In this document: in pieces, positions 6,894-15,461 of the stretch
Position numbering within the stretch: position 1 is the first letter of the stretch
Layout of the letters: each line of letters starts with the position of its first letter
NCBI GenBank assembly: GCA_910579735.1
Contig: CAJTUZ010000027.1
Location: forward strand, 1-32,020
Source: an uncultured Lachnospiraceae bacterium
GTDB lineage: Bacteria; Bacillota; Clostridia; Lachnospirales; Lachnospiraceae
Direction of reading: 5' to 3'
DNA: 32,020 nucleotides
The notes under the pieces: model-generated
Told to the model about the DNA's origin: nothing
Seen by the model: only the letters and a program-made list of their open reading frames with translations
Databases searched by the model: none
Program-made: the position numbers and the translations under genes

Positions 6894-8066
6894 ATGAAAA
6901 AGATCATGCTTTTTGAGGGAGATATTGAAACACAGGGATATTTTTCGATACAGTTGGCGGAAGCATTTCAAAAGATGGGGCATCAGACGTTTATCTTCGA
7001 CTTGAGCAGACCGTGGGAGAGTACGGAACGGTTTTTCCATTTTTATGAAGAGGGGAATACGGTACTGATCAATTTTAATTTTCACGGCATGAGCGGAGAA
7101 GAGATTTTCCTGGATGAGAATGGCCGGATGATGTGGGATGCACTTCATATACCATGTTATAATATTGTAGTGGATCATCCGATGTATTATCATCATTTTC
7201 TGGAAAAACATCCGAAAGATTATCATCATATCAATATAGACAGAAACCACGAAAAATATATGAAAAGATTTTTCCCGGAAATTATAAACGGGCCGTTTCT
7301 GCCGCTTGCGGGCACGCAGCTCTATCCGAATAAGTCTTATGTTCCGGCGCAGTACCGCAGGTATGATGTGACGATGGTGGGAAATTATACGCCGCCGAAG
7401 CAATTTGAAAAATATATCAGGAGAATAGACGAGGAATATACGGCGTTTTATTTTGGCATGATCGATGATCTGCTTGCCCATCCGATGCGCACGGTAGAGG
7501 ATGTGGCAGAGGAACATATCCGCAGAGAGATCCCGGAAGTAACACAGGAAGAGATCAAGAAGGTTATGAGTAAATTGACATTTATCGATCTTTATGTCAG
7601 GTTCATGACAAGAGGCCGTGCAGTTGCGGCGCTTGCCGACGCAGGGATTAAAGTGCATGTATTCGGCGGAGGCTGGGAAAAATTAGAATGTAAGAAGCCG
7701 GAAAACCTGATAGTCGGAAACAGCCTGGATTCGGTCGGATGTCTGAAAAAACTGTGTCAGAGCAAAATTTCGCTGAATGTGATGCCGTGGTTTCGGGATG
7801 GCGCACATGACAGGGTTTTTAATTCGATGTTAAACGGGGCGCTGTGTCTGACGGACAGCAGCGTATATTTAGATGAAATATTAGAAGATGGTGAAAACTG
7901 CAGGATTTATTTTGCAGCGCGTACAGAGGAACTGCCGGATATGGTGAGCGCGCTGTTATCGAATCCGCCGAAGTTGCAGGAGCTGATCGATAACGGATAT
8001 GAAATGGCCAGAGCGGCGCATACATGGGAACACCGGGCGGCTGTACTGCATACTATCATAGCGTGA
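6894..8066 (+). CDS. CgeB-like glycosyltransferase
   Basis: A protein of about 390 residues resembling the DUF3880 / glycosyl-transferases-group-1 (CgeB, spore coat) family. The C-terminal part has the typical donor-site region: NVMPWFRDGAHDRVFNSMLNGA, then LTDSSVYLDEILEDGENCRIY. No membrane helices are seen, so it is probably cytoplasmic. The start ATG 6894 was chosen over an upstream in-frame ATG at 6810 because 6810 lies inside the terminator hairpin and 6894 has AAAGGA 11 bases upstream. Family members add sugars to spore coat or surface polymers; the acceptor here is unknown. A perfect hairpin begins at its stop codon. Confidence 0.75.
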   Translation: MKKIMLFEGDIETQGYFSIQLAEAFQKMGHQTFIFDLSRPWESTERFFHFYEEGNTVLINFNFHGMSGEEIFLDENGRMMWDALHIPCYNIVVDHPMYYHHFLEKHPKDYHHINIDRNHEKYMKRFFPEIINGPFLPLAGTQLYPNKSYVPAQYRRYDVTMVGNYTPPKQFEKYIRRIDEEYTAFYFGMIDDLLAHPMRTVEDVAEEHIRREIPEVTQEEIKKVMSKLTFIDLYVRFMTRGRAVAALADAGIKVHVFGGGWEKLECKKPENLIVGNSLDSVGCLKKLCQSKISLNVMPWFRDGAHDRVFNSMLNGALCLTDSSVYLDEILEDGENCRIYFAARTEELPDMVSALLSNPPKLQELIDNGYEMARAAHTWEHRAAVLHTIIA

Positions 8067-8097
8067 GCAAAGTTTGGGCAGCAGACTTTGCTCACGC
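8061..8097 (+). repeat. Perfect 13-bp hairpin at the glycosyltransferase stop codon
   Basis: GCGTGAGCAAAGT (8061-8073) is exactly complementary to ACTTTGCTCACGC (8085-8097) across an 11-base loop. The left arm contains the TGA stop (8064-8066). No T-run follows, so it is not a standard terminator; it could stabilise the mRNA end or reduce read-through into the HD gene. Confidence 0.75.
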
Positions 8098-8143
8098 CGA
8101 AGTTAAGGCGTTACACAAAAAGAGTAATAAAGAGGGGAAGAGA

Positions 8144-8770
8144 ATGTCGGATAAGAGAGCACTCCGAAGAAGTGAAAAGATTAAAAGGCTTTATGAGAGA
8201 CATCGCAGAATCCATAAGCTTTTAAGAAAATACGGAAATGACATCATTCATTCGGATAATTTTCGAAAGACGAAGCGGCATATCCAGCACGGAAATATGA
8301 CAGTTAACGATCATTGTCTGAGCGTGGCCAGACACAGTCTGATCCTGGATAAGAAACTGGGCCTGCACTGCAACCGCAGGGATCTGATACGCGGTTCGCT
8401 GTTACATGACTATTTTTTATATGACTGGCACGATAAAGGCTATGTGCCGGAAAGGGGAAGACTGCACGGCTTTACGCATCCGAACACAGCGCTTCGCAAT
8501 GCCGCGAAAGAATACGAATTAACGGACATACAACGTGATATCATTAAGAAACATATGTGGCCGCTGTCGGTTATACCGCCGCTTTGCAGGGAGGCATGGG
8601 TTGTTACGAGCGCTGATAAGTACTGTTCGCTCATGGAAACGCTGGGACTGCATAAAGGGCATGGAAAGCGTGTTGCACAGCTGCTGGAAATGACCGGGGA
8701 CGACACGGACGGGGAGAGTAAAGCAGCAGATGCGGGCAGTGAGGCAATGGAAGAGAGCAGTGAAGGATAA
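8144..8770 (+). CDS. HD-domain protein
   Basis: A protein of about 208 residues with an HD-type metal site: a histidine in VNDHCLSVARHS, the doublet in GSLLHDYFLYDWH, a later HTHP-like region (LHGFTHPNTALRNA) and the distal aspartate in TSADKYCS. It probably hydrolyses a phosphate ester; the substrate is unknown. The N-terminus is basic (RRSEKIKRLYERHRRIHKLLRK), and the C-terminal 25 residues are acidic and low in complexity. ATG 8144 follows AGGGGAAG; an in-frame ATG at 8024 lies inside the previous gene and has no site. Its end overlaps the start of the decarboxylase gene, so the two are likely translationally coupled. Confidence 0.8.
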   Translation: MSDKRALRRSEKIKRLYERHRRIHKLLRKYGNDIIHSDNFRKTKRHIQHGNMTVNDHCLSVARHSLILDKKLGLHCNRRDLIRGSLLHDYFLYDWHDKGYVPERGRLHGFTHPNTALRNAAKEYELTDIQRDIIKKHMWPLSVIPPLCREAWVVTSADKYCSLMETLGLHKGHGKRVAQLLEMTGDDTDGESKAADAGSEAMEESSEG

Positions 8771-10262
8771 AAAAGAGACATTATATGACAATCTTGTCAC
8801 ATATTGCGGGAGCGGCCATTATCCGTATCATATGCCCGGACATAAGAGAAAAAGTAATACTGCCGGGTTAGCCGATGCGTTTGGAATCGATATTACGGAA
8901 ATCGATGGCTTTGATAATCTGCATCAGGCAGAAGGAGTGATCAAACAGGCACAGGAGAGGGCGGCCGCACTTTATGGAGCGGATGAGACGTTTTTTCTTG
9001 TAAACGGAAGTACGTGCGGCATACTTGCGGCGGTCACGGCGGCAACAGAGAAAGGCGATACGGTCATTATGGCAAGAAACTGCCATAAATCGGTCTATCA
9101 TGCGGTTTTTCTGCAGGAGCTTCGGACGGTTTATCTTTATCCGGGACAGATCACAGAATATGATATTGCAGATGCGATCGTACCGGCAGACGTGGAAGCG
9201 GCGCTGGAGAACTGCCCGGAATGCAGCGCCGTAATCATCACATCGCCGACTTATGAAGGGATTGTTTCCGATATCGGAAAGATCGGGCGTATTGTGCATG
9301 AGAAGGGGAAGATTCTGATCGTGGACGAGGCACACGGAGCGCATTTTGGACTGGCGGGTGGAATGCCGGAGAACGCAGTGCGTCAGGGTGCGGACATTGT
9401 GATCCACAGTCTTCACAAAACGCTGCCGTCCATGACGCAGACGGCGCTTTTGCATGTGCGCGGTTCTCTGGTCAACCGCAGGAAGCTGCGTGCCTATCTG
9501 CGTATTTTTCAGTCAAGCAGTCCTTCTTATGTGCTTATGGCAAGTATGGATGCCTGTATTGCCTATTTGCAGGATAATGCGGAAGATTGTTTTGCCGGAA
9601 TGAAGCAAAATTATGATTTTTTTATGAATCGAACGGATGGATGCAGACATATCCGTATCGGACGGCCGGAGAATATAATAAACGGAAATTATGCGTTTAC
9701 GGCATGGGATATCGGCAAACTGCTGATTTCGGTAAAAGATGCATCTGTCAGCGGGCAGGCGCTTTATGATCTGCTGCGCGAGGATTTCCACCTGCAGATG
9801 GAAATGGCGGCGGAATCTTATGTGCTGGCCATTATGACGATTGCCGATACGAGGGAAAGCTGGCAGAGATTGGCTGATGCGCTGTTAGAAATTGATGATA
9901 GGATAATAAATGAAAAGATAATAGAAAATAAGGCGGCAGAGGGTCAGGGAAGGGACAGGATCGACAGCAGTGAAAGCGGCCCGGAGGAAAAGCCATATGG
10001 ACATCCTGTGGTCAGAATGACGATTGCAGAGGCGCTGCACAGAGTTTATGAGGATACGGCTGCGGAGCCGCGCGCAGTTTTGCTTGAAGAAGCGGCGGGA
10101 GAATCAGCCGGGGAATTTATCAATCTCTATCCGCCGGGGATACCGCTTCTTGTGCCCGGTGAAGTAATAGAAGAAGGGATGATCCTGCAGATACAGAAAT
10201 ACAGGAAGAGTGGTTTACAGATCCAGGGAATATCTTCCGAAGGAAAGGTTATTGTGTGCTGA
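8730..10262 (+). CDS. Orn/Lys/Arg decarboxylase family PLP enzyme (YaaO-like)
   Basis: A protein of about 510 residues of the fold-type I PLP decarboxylases. Seen are HMPGHKR near residue 34, NGSTCGILA (92-100, phosphate-binding region), VDEAHGAH (198-205) and HSLHKTLPSMTQ, whose K230 is the PLP lysine. A C-terminal domain ends with the family-typical PGIPLLVPGE segment. Members decarboxylate ornithine, lysine or arginine in polyamine metabolism; the substrate is not decided by sequence alone. It overlaps the HD gene by 41 bases. The ATG at 8730 has GGGGAGAG about 12 bases upstream; a GTG at 8760 after GGAAGAGAGCA is a serious alternative that would remove 10 residues. It occupies the position of yaaO in the Bacillus yaaO-to-rsmI gene order. 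Confidence 0.88.
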   Translation: MRAVRQWKRAVKDKKETLYDNLVTYCGSGHYPYHMPGHKRKSNTAGLADAFGIDITEIDGFDNLHQAEGVIKQAQERAAALYGADETFFLVNGSTCGILAAVTAATEKGDTVIMARNCHKSVYHAVFLQELRTVYLYPGQITEYDIADAIVPADVEAALENCPECSAVIITSPTYEGIVSDIGKIGRIVHEKGKILIVDEAHGAHFGLAGGMPENAVRQGADIVIHSLHKTLPSMTQTALLHVRGSLVNRRKLRAYLRIFQSSSPSYVLMASMDACIAYLQDNAEDCFAGMKQNYDFFMNRTDGCRHIRIGRPENIINGNYAFTAWDIGKLLISVKDASVSGQALYDLLREDFHLQMEMAAESYVLAIMTIADTRESWQRLADALLEIDDRIINEKIIENKAAEGQGRDRIDSSESGPEEKPYGHPVVRMTIAEALHRVYEDTAAEPRAVLLEEAAGESAGEFINLYPPGIPLLVPGEVIEEGMILQIQKYRKSGLQIQGISSEGKVIVC

Positions 10263-10369
10263 ATTGTTTTATTTGCCGAATAAAATTGAAATTCCGCTTA
10301 AAGTGTGGCATTATAAAAAGAGAAGGCCATGGATAATTTTATGAGTTTACAGGAAGGCATCATATTTAT

Positions 10370-10966
10370 ATGGGAAAAATAGTGTGTCTGATGGGGAAGA
10401 GTTCATCGGGAAAAGATTCTATTTATAAAAAGTTATTAGAGCAGGACGCTGTCAGACTACAGAAGATTGTGCCTTATACGACCAGGCCTATCCGCGTGGG
10501 AGAGCGCGATGGGATCGAATATCATTTTACGGATGAAGAAGGATACAGGGAGCTTGAAAAACGAGGGGACGTTATTGAGTCGCGGATATACAATACCTGT
10601 CACGGTGTCTGGAGATATTTTACGGCAGCGGACGACGGGATCGATCTGTCGGCACATTCTTATCTGATAATCGGGACTTTGGAAGCCTACGAACATATCC
10701 GGCGTTTTTACGGCGAAGACAGGGTGCTTCCGGTTATGATAGAATTGGACGACGGCATACGGCTTCAGAGAGCTTTGGATAGAGAGATGGCGCAGGATAC
10801 GCCCAAATATGAAGAAATGTGCAGACGGTTTCTGGCAGATGCGGAAGATTTCTCGGAAGAGAAACTGGAGAAGTCCGGTATTGGTGAAAAACAGACTTTT
10901 CACAATGGTGAGCTGGAGCATTGTCTTGCAGATATTATCAAGTATTTAAAAGAGTGCGGCGCATAA
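10370..10966 (+). CDS. Guanylate kinase-like protein
   Basis: A 198-residue P-loop kinase. The P-loop is GKSSSGKD (9-16) and the GMP-binding signature is YTTRPIRVGERDGIEYHF (residues about 36-53). The expected arginine-rich lid is visible as ALDREM...YEEMCRRF. The conserved IDVQGA segment of true guanylate kinases is replaced by IIGTLEAYEHI, so it is a divergent member. It may be a paralogue rather than the housekeeping enzyme that converts GMP to GDP. In Bacillus the equivalent position of this gene run holds tmk (dTMP kinase). The start has AGGAAGG about 12 bases upstream. It is followed by yaaR at 19 bases. Confidence 0.85.
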   Translation: MGKIVCLMGKSSSGKDSIYKKLLEQDAVRLQKIVPYTTRPIRVGERDGIEYHFTDEEGYRELEKRGDVIESRIYNTCHGVWRYFTAADDGIDLSAHSYLIIGTLEAYEHIRRFYGEDRVLPVMIELDDGIRLQRALDREMAQDTPKYEEMCRRFLADAEDFSEEKLEKSGIGEKQTFHNGELEHCLADIIKYLKECGA

Positions 10967-10985
10967 GTGCGCATGGAGGATTCGA

Positions 10986-11426
10986 GTGGATATTAAGGTA
11001 AATCAGGTACAACAGCCTGTGCAGGTGGAACAGACGCCGCAGGTGCAGGAAACGGACGGTACATTTAAATTTACGCTTGTCAGCAGAATAGAGGAGCAGG
11101 ATCTGCAGAACGCCCTGACGCAGATGATGGAAGAGATCACAAGACAGGGGGATAAACTTGCCAAACACCGGGACATCAAGGATATGAAGCGGTATCGGAC
11201 GCTGATCAAAGATTTCCTGAACGAAATCGTAAACCGTTCCCATGCTTTTTCCAGAGAAAACTTTCTGGACAGAAAGGGGCGGCACCGCGTATACGGCATC
11301 ATTCGTCTGATCGACAAAAATCTGGATGAACTGGCACAGGAACTTGTAAAGGATGAAAAAGACAATCTGTCAATTTTGAGTAAGATCGGAGAAATAAGGG
11401 GATTGCTCTTGGATATTTTCACGTAG
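10986..11426 (+). CDS. yaaR: YaaR family protein (DUF327)
   Basis: A 146-residue protein of unknown function in the YaaR/DUF327 family. It has a Gln/Val-rich disordered N-terminus (residues 1-25), then a helical body with the recognisable segment RYRTLIKDFLNEIVNRSHAFSRENF and a C-terminal helical region. It starts with GTG, supported by GGAGG six bases upstream. Its place immediately before holB matches the conserved Firmicute order. No catalytic motif is seen. Confidence 0.9.
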   Translation: MDIKVNQVQQPVQVEQTPQVQETDGTFKFTLVSRIEEQDLQNALTQMMEEITRQGDKLAKHRDIKDMKRYRTLIKDFLNEIVNRSHAFSRENFLDRKGRHRVYGIIRLIDKNLDELAQELVKDEKDNLSILSKIGEIRGLLLDIFT

Positions 11427-11439
11427 GGGGAGGTCATAA

Positions 11440-12429
11440 ATGGCTAAATTTACGGATATTATCGGTCAGGAACAGTTAAAGGAACATCTGCAGAATGCGA
11501 TCACGATGAACAAAGTTTCGCATGCATATATTATCAATGGAGAAAGAAGTTCCGGGAAAGAATTTATTGCCAAAGTATTTGCCGCCGCGCTGCAGTGCGG
11601 GAAGGGCGGACCGGAGCCGTGCGGAGAATGCCATTCCTGCAGACAGGCATCAAGCGGGAATCAGCCGGATATCATCTTTGTATCGCATGAGAAACCGAAT
11701 ACGGTCGGCGTAGAAGATATCCGGGTGCAGATCAATAATGATATCGGCATCAAACCTTACAGCAGTCCGAGAAAAGTATATATCATGAACGAAGGGGAGA
11801 AAATGACGGTACAGGCGCAGAACGCCCTGCTCAAGACATTGGAGGAACCCCCGGAATACGCGGTGATCCTGATTCTGACGACGAATGTGGACGCGCTTCT
11901 GCCGACGATCTTAAGCCGGTGCGTGGTGCTCAATATGAAACCGGTATCGGATCATAAGGTAAAAAAATATCTGATGGAAGAACTTGAAATTCCGGATTAT
12001 AAAGCCGGAATATGCGTCGCTTTTGCCAGAGGAAATATCGGTAAGGCCAAGATGCTGGCAACCAGCGAAGAGTTTGAAAAAGTCAAAGAGGAAGCGGTTA
12101 CGCTTGTAAAAAATATAAATGATATGGAACTTTCCGAGATTGTAAAGGCAATCAAAAAGATTTCGGAATATAAATTTGACGTTACGGATTATTTGGACAT
12201 CCTTTCTGTCTGGTACCGTGACGTACTGCTTTTCAAAGCGACCAAGGACGCCAACAGCCTGATCTTTAAAGATGAATTACAGCATATCCGCAGGATGGCG
12301 GACAGAAGTACTTATGAAGGCATAGAGACGATCGTGAAGGCGCTGCAGCAGGCTAAGAGAAGGCTGGAAGCCAATGTGAATTTTGATCTGACGATGGAAC
12401 TGATGCTCTTGACGATTCAGGAGAATTAA
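11440..12429 (+). CDS. holB: DNA polymerase III subunit delta'
   Basis: A 329-residue clamp-loader subunit that helps load the sliding clamp at the replication fork. The N-terminal AAA+ domain has a Walker A-like GERSSGK (34-40) followed by E instead of S/T, consistent with the weak or absent ATPase of delta'. A four-cysteine zinc site is at C53, C61, C64 and C67. Also seen are NALLKTLEEPP (127-137) and the SRC motif of the clamp-loader interface. The length matches the family. GGGGGAGG lies before the ATG. It sits between yaaR and ricT. Confidence 0.95.
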   Translation: MAKFTDIIGQEQLKEHLQNAITMNKVSHAYIINGERSSGKEFIAKVFAAALQCGKGGPEPCGECHSCRQASSGNQPDIIFVSHEKPNTVGVEDIRVQINNDIGIKPYSSPRKVYIMNEGEKMTVQAQNALLKTLEEPPEYAVILILTTNVDALLPTILSRCVVLNMKPVSDHKVKKYLMEELEIPDYKAGICVAFARGNIGKAKMLATSEEFEKVKEEAVTLVKNINDMELSEIVKAIKKISEYKFDVTDYLDILSVWYRDVLLFKATKDANSLIFKDELQHIRRMADRSTYEGIETIVKALQQAKRRLEANVNFDLTMELMLLTIQEN

Positions 12430-12493
12430 ACGGTAAAGTACCGATATCGTCCATCGGCTGATGAAATTGAAAGAAAGGTATGAGGATGAAAAT

Positions 12494-13408
12494 ATGATAA
12501 CAGTAATAGGTGTACGGTTCCGTGCCGCAGGGAAAATATATTATTTTGACCCGGGCAGGCTGACGATACAAAAAGGCGATCATGTCATTGTGGAGACGGC
12601 GAGGGGAATCGAGTACGGAACGGTCGTGGGTGAGGCAAGAGAAGTGCCCGACGATAAGGTCATTCAGCCTTTAAAGGCGGTTTTGCGCGTGGCGACGCCG
12701 AAAGATGACGAGCAGGAGGCGTCGAATAAACTGAAGGAAAAAGATGCCTTTCAAATATGTCTGGAGAAGATCAGAAAGCATGAACTGCCGATGAAGCTGA
12801 TCGATGCAGAATATACTTTTGACAACAATAAGGTATTGTTTTACTTTACGGCGGATGGCCGTATCGATTTCAGGGAACTGGTAAAAGATCTGGCGTCGGT
12901 TTTCAAAACACGTATCGAACTGCGTCAGATCGGCGTCCGGGACGAGACAAAGATTGTAGGCGGTATCGGGATCTGCGGCAGGCCGTTGTGCTGTCATACT
13001 CATTTGTCCGAGTTTGTGCCGGTGTCCATTAAAATGGCAAAAGAGCAGAATCTTTCCCTGAATCCGACCAAGATATCCGGTGTCTGCGGCAGGCTGATGT
13101 GCTGCTTGAACCACGAGGAAGAGACTTATGAAGAACTGAACAGAAAGCTTCCGAATGTAGGTGATTTCGTCACCACATCGGATGGCCTGAAGGGCGAAGT
13201 GCACAGTGTCAATGTGCTGCGCCAGTTGGTGAAAGTCATTGTTGATGTGGACGACGAAAAAGAGATTCAGGAATACAAAGTGGATCAGCTCCGCTTTAAG
13301 AGAAAACATCACAAGAATCATAAAGTGGAAGTTAACGACGAAGAACTAAAAGAGCTTGAGAAATTGGAGAAACAGGAAGACAATAAATCAAAATTGGATG
13401 ACAATTAA
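12494..13408 (+). CDS. ricT: PSP1-domain protein RicT (YaaT)
   Basis: A 304-residue homologue of Bacillus YaaT/RicT, which with RicA and RicF forms an Fe-S complex that affects RNase Y-dependent mRNA processing, sporulation and competence (established for Bacillus). The PSP1 region carries the cysteine clusters CGRPLCC (161-167) and CGRLMCC (198-204) that define the family. The C-terminus is highly charged (Lys/Glu-rich). The start was set at ATG 12494 with TGAGGA 7-8 bases upstream; an earlier in-frame ATG at 12461 has no ribosome binding site. ricA and ricF are not in this window. Confidence 0.93.
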   Translation: MITVIGVRFRAAGKIYYFDPGRLTIQKGDHVIVETARGIEYGTVVGEAREVPDDKVIQPLKAVLRVATPKDDEQEASNKLKEKDAFQICLEKIRKHELPMKLIDAEYTFDNNKVLFYFTADGRIDFRELVKDLASVFKTRIELRQIGVRDETKIVGGIGICGRPLCCHTHLSEFVPVSIKMAKEQNLSLNPTKISGVCGRLMCCLNHEEETYEELNRKLPNVGDFVTTSDGLKGEVHSVNVLRQLVKVIVDVDDEKEIQEYKVDQLRFKRKHHKNHKVEVNDEELKELEKLEKQEDNKSKLDDN

Positions 13409-13429
13409 AAGCACGGCCATCAGGATAAA

Positions 13430-14203
13430 GTGCTGAGCGAACGGGAGATTGTTGTGGATGCTGATGAAGTGATCATGCTGAAAGAGGATGAGAGAATAGA
13501 TGATTTACAGCGTAACGGCTATCGGATCATCCAGAACCCGAAGAAATTCTGTTTCGGCATGGATGCAGTATTATTATCCGGTTTTGCCGGAGTCAAAGAG
13601 GGTGGCAGCGTTTTGGACATGGGGACGGGTACGGGAATCATTCCGCTCCTGTTAAGCGCCAAAACGAAGGCGGCACATTTGACGGGACTGGAAATTCAGG
13701 AAGAGAGCGCCGATATGGCAAGGCGCAGTGTGATATTAAATCGTCTGGATGAGAAGATCACGATCGTTACGGGCGATATCAAAGAGGCAGAGCGTTTATT
13801 TAAAGCTGCTTCTTTTGATGTTATTACCTGTAATCCGCCTTATATGACGCAGAGCCATGGTCTTGTCAATCCGGAGGATGCCAAGGCGGTTGCAAGGCAT
13901 GAGATTTTGTGTACGTTAGAGGATGTCATTGCGAAAGCTGCCTGTTTACTGAAGCCGGGCGGTAATTTTTTCATGGTGCACAGACCGTTTCGGCTGGCGG
14001 ATATCATCACCTTACTGCGGCAGTATAAACTGGAACCGAAGCGGATGCAGATGGTTTATCCTTATGCCGACAAAGAGCCGAATATGGTGCTGATAGAAGC
14101 AAACCGCGGCGGAAGGCCCCGGATGAAGGTTGAGAAGCCGCTCATCATATACAAAGAGCCGGGCGTATATATGCCGGAAATTTATGATATTTACGGATAC
14201 TAG
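13430..14203 (+). CDS. trmN6: tRNA (adenine37-N6)-methyltransferase family protein (YabB/TrmN6-like)
   Basis: A protein of about 257 residues, a class I SAM-dependent methyltransferase. VLDMGTGTGIIPLL (61-74) is the SAM site and NPPY (135-138) the N6-adenine methyltransferase catalytic motif. The N-terminal FCFGMDAVLLSGF matches the YabB/TrmN6 family. The start is uncertain: GTG 13430 has AGGATAAA immediately upstream; GTG 13454 has GGGAGA about 5 bases upstream and would give about 249 residues; ATG 13475 is also possible. The position between ricT and rsmI matches Bacillus yabB. The specific target, tRNA-Val A37 in Escherichia coli, is not proven here. Confidence 0.9.
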   Translation: MLSEREIVVDADEVIMLKEDERIDDLQRNGYRIIQNPKKFCFGMDAVLLSGFAGVKEGGSVLDMGTGTGIIPLLLSAKTKAAHLTGLEIQEESADMARRSVILNRLDEKITIVTGDIKEAERLFKAASFDVITCNPPYMTQSHGLVNPEDAKAVARHEILCTLEDVIAKAACLLKPGGNFFMVHRPFRLADIITLLRQYKLEPKRMQMVYPYADKEPNMVLIEANRGGRPRMKVEKPLIIYKEPGVYMPEIYDIYGY

Positions 14204-14228
14204 TCTGAGAGAAAGGACAGGTTTGGAA

Positions 14229-15071
14229 ATGACAGGGACTTTATATCTGTGTGCAACGCCGATCGGGAATCTGAAAGATATGACGCCCCGGGTTATAGAG
14301 ACATTGCAGGCCGTGGATATCATTGCGGCGGAAGATACGCGCAACAGCCTCAAACTGCTCAATCATTTTGCAATAAAAACTTCTATGACCAGTTATCATG
14401 AATATAATAAAATAGAAAAAGCAGACTACCTTGTAGAACAGCTGATACAGGGGAAGAATATCGCGCTGATCACCGATGCGGGAACACCGGCGGTTTCCGA
14501 TCCGGGAGAAATCCTTGTGCAGAAATGTATGGAGGCGGGAATCGCCGTTACCTCTCTGCCGGGAGCGTCGGCCTGCATTACGGCCCTGACTTTATCCGGA
14601 CTTGGCACGAGACGTTTCTGCTTTGAAGGATTTCTTCCTTCCGACAAAAAAGAAAAGGCGGAAATACTGGAAGAGCTTCGGGAAGAAACCCGAACCATCA
14701 TTTTGTATGAAGCGCCGCACCGTCTTGTGAAAACGCTGCGGGAAATATACGATACAGTAGGGGAACGGAAAATAACCTTGTGCAGGGAGCTTACGAAGAA
14801 ATTTGAGACAATCCTGCCGACAACACTGGAAGGCGCGCTGGCATACTATGAGGAAGAAGAGCCTCGCGGAGAGTATGTCCTGGTGCTCGAGGGAAGAAGC
14901 CGTCTGGCGATAAAAGAAGAGGAAAGACTTGCCTTTCAGGAAATGACTGTCGAGGAACATATGGCATATTACGAGAAGGAGGGAATGGACAAAAAAAGTG
15001 CGATGAAACAGGTTGCGAAGGACAGGGGGGTTACAAAAAGAGAGATTTATCAATATTTCTTACAGAAGTGA
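14229..15071 (+). CDS. rsmI: 16S rRNA (cytidine1402-2'-O)-methyltransferase
   Basis: A 280-residue tetrapyrrole-methylase-fold enzyme that methylates the ribose of C1402 in 16S rRNA. Visible are LYLCATPIGNLKDMTPR (5-21), AAEDTRNSLKLL (33-44) and ITDAGTPAVSDPG (81-93), all RsmI signatures. The length matches the family. The start ATG 14229 has AAAGGACAGG upstream; the frame extends upstream to 14130 inside trmN6, which is not credible. It closes the conserved housekeeping run, and the next gene (acpP) has its own promoters. Confidence 0.95.
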   Translation: MTGTLYLCATPIGNLKDMTPRVIETLQAVDIIAAEDTRNSLKLLNHFAIKTSMTSYHEYNKIEKADYLVEQLIQGKNIALITDAGTPAVSDPGEILVQKCMEAGIAVTSLPGASACITALTLSGLGTRRFCFEGFLPSDKKEKAEILEELREETRTIILYEAPHRLVKTLREIYDTVGERKITLCRELTKKFETILPTTLEGALAYYEEEEPRGEYVLVLEGRSRLAIKEEERLAFQEMTVEEHMAYYEKEGMDKKSAMKQVAKDRGVTKREIYQYFLQK

Positions 15072-15072
15072 A

Positions 15073-15133
15073 TTGACAAAACTGATAAAATACGTAAAAT
15101 AAGATTGACAAACATGTGAGCAAAGAATATACT
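15073..15133 (+). promoter_or_regulatory. Two tandem sigma-A promoters of acpP
   Basis: Upstream promoter: TTGACA (15073-15078), 16-base spacer, TAAAAT (15095-15100). Downstream promoter: TTGACA (15105-15110), 17-base spacer, TATACT (15128-15133). The downstream one is close to consensus and its -10 abuts the FabT-like palindrome. The leader of the downstream transcript is about 53 bases. Confidence 0.82.
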
Positions 15134-15145
15134 TTGAATGTCAAA
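15133..15145 (+). promoter_or_regulatory. FabT-like operator before acpP
   Basis: TTTGA-ATG-TCAAA, a 13-bp palindrome with a 3-base centre, starting at the last base of the -10 element. It matches the TTTGA-N3-TCAAA form of FabT (MarR family) sites known from streptococci and lactococci. The same site with matching flanks occurs at 16482-16494 before fabD. Binding by a FabT homologue is inferred; no such gene is in this window. Confidence 0.65.
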
Positions 15146-15192
15146 CTATTTTTTGCCATGAAAATTTCTAGAATGGAAAAGGAGATAAGAAA

Positions 15193-15426
15193 ATGTTAGA
15201 AAGAGTAAAAGAAATCATTCAGGAGCAATTAAACTTAGACGGTATCGAAATCACAGAAGAATCTTCTTTTAAAGACGATCTGGGAGCAGACTCACTTGAC
15301 TTGTTTGAACTTGTTATGGCTTTTGAAGAAGAGTACGGCGTAGAGATTCCTTCAGAAGATTTAGAGCAGATCACAACAGTAGGAGCTGTTATTGAATATA
15401 TGAAAAGCAAAGGCGTAGACGCATAA
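15193..15426 (+). CDS. acpP: Acyl carrier protein
   Basis: A 77-residue acidic carrier protein. The phosphopantetheine serine is S34 in GADSLDLFELV (31-41), the classical DSL motif. It carries growing acyl chains between all enzymes of the fab cluster. Start ATG 15193 follows AAAGGAG. It leads the first fab transcription unit, under two tandem promoters and a FabT-like site, with fabK 35 bases after it. Confidence 0.97.
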   Translation: MLERVKEIIQEQLNLDGIEITEESSFKDDLGADSLDLFELVMAFEEEYGVEIPSEDLEQITTVGAVIEYMKSKGVDA

Positions 15427-15461
15427 GCAGCGTACGTTTCAGAAAGAATAAGGATTTGATT

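Noticed and set aside
6795..7658. Long open frame antisense to the CgeB-like glycosyltransferase
   Set aside because: It mirrors the codons of the real gene, is rich in His/Arg/Ile with no known motif, and runs through the terminator hairpin at 6797-6820.
12671..13321. Minus-strand open frame across ricT
   Set aside because: It lies wholly antisense to a well-conserved gene, has no ribosome binding site and no recognisable domain.
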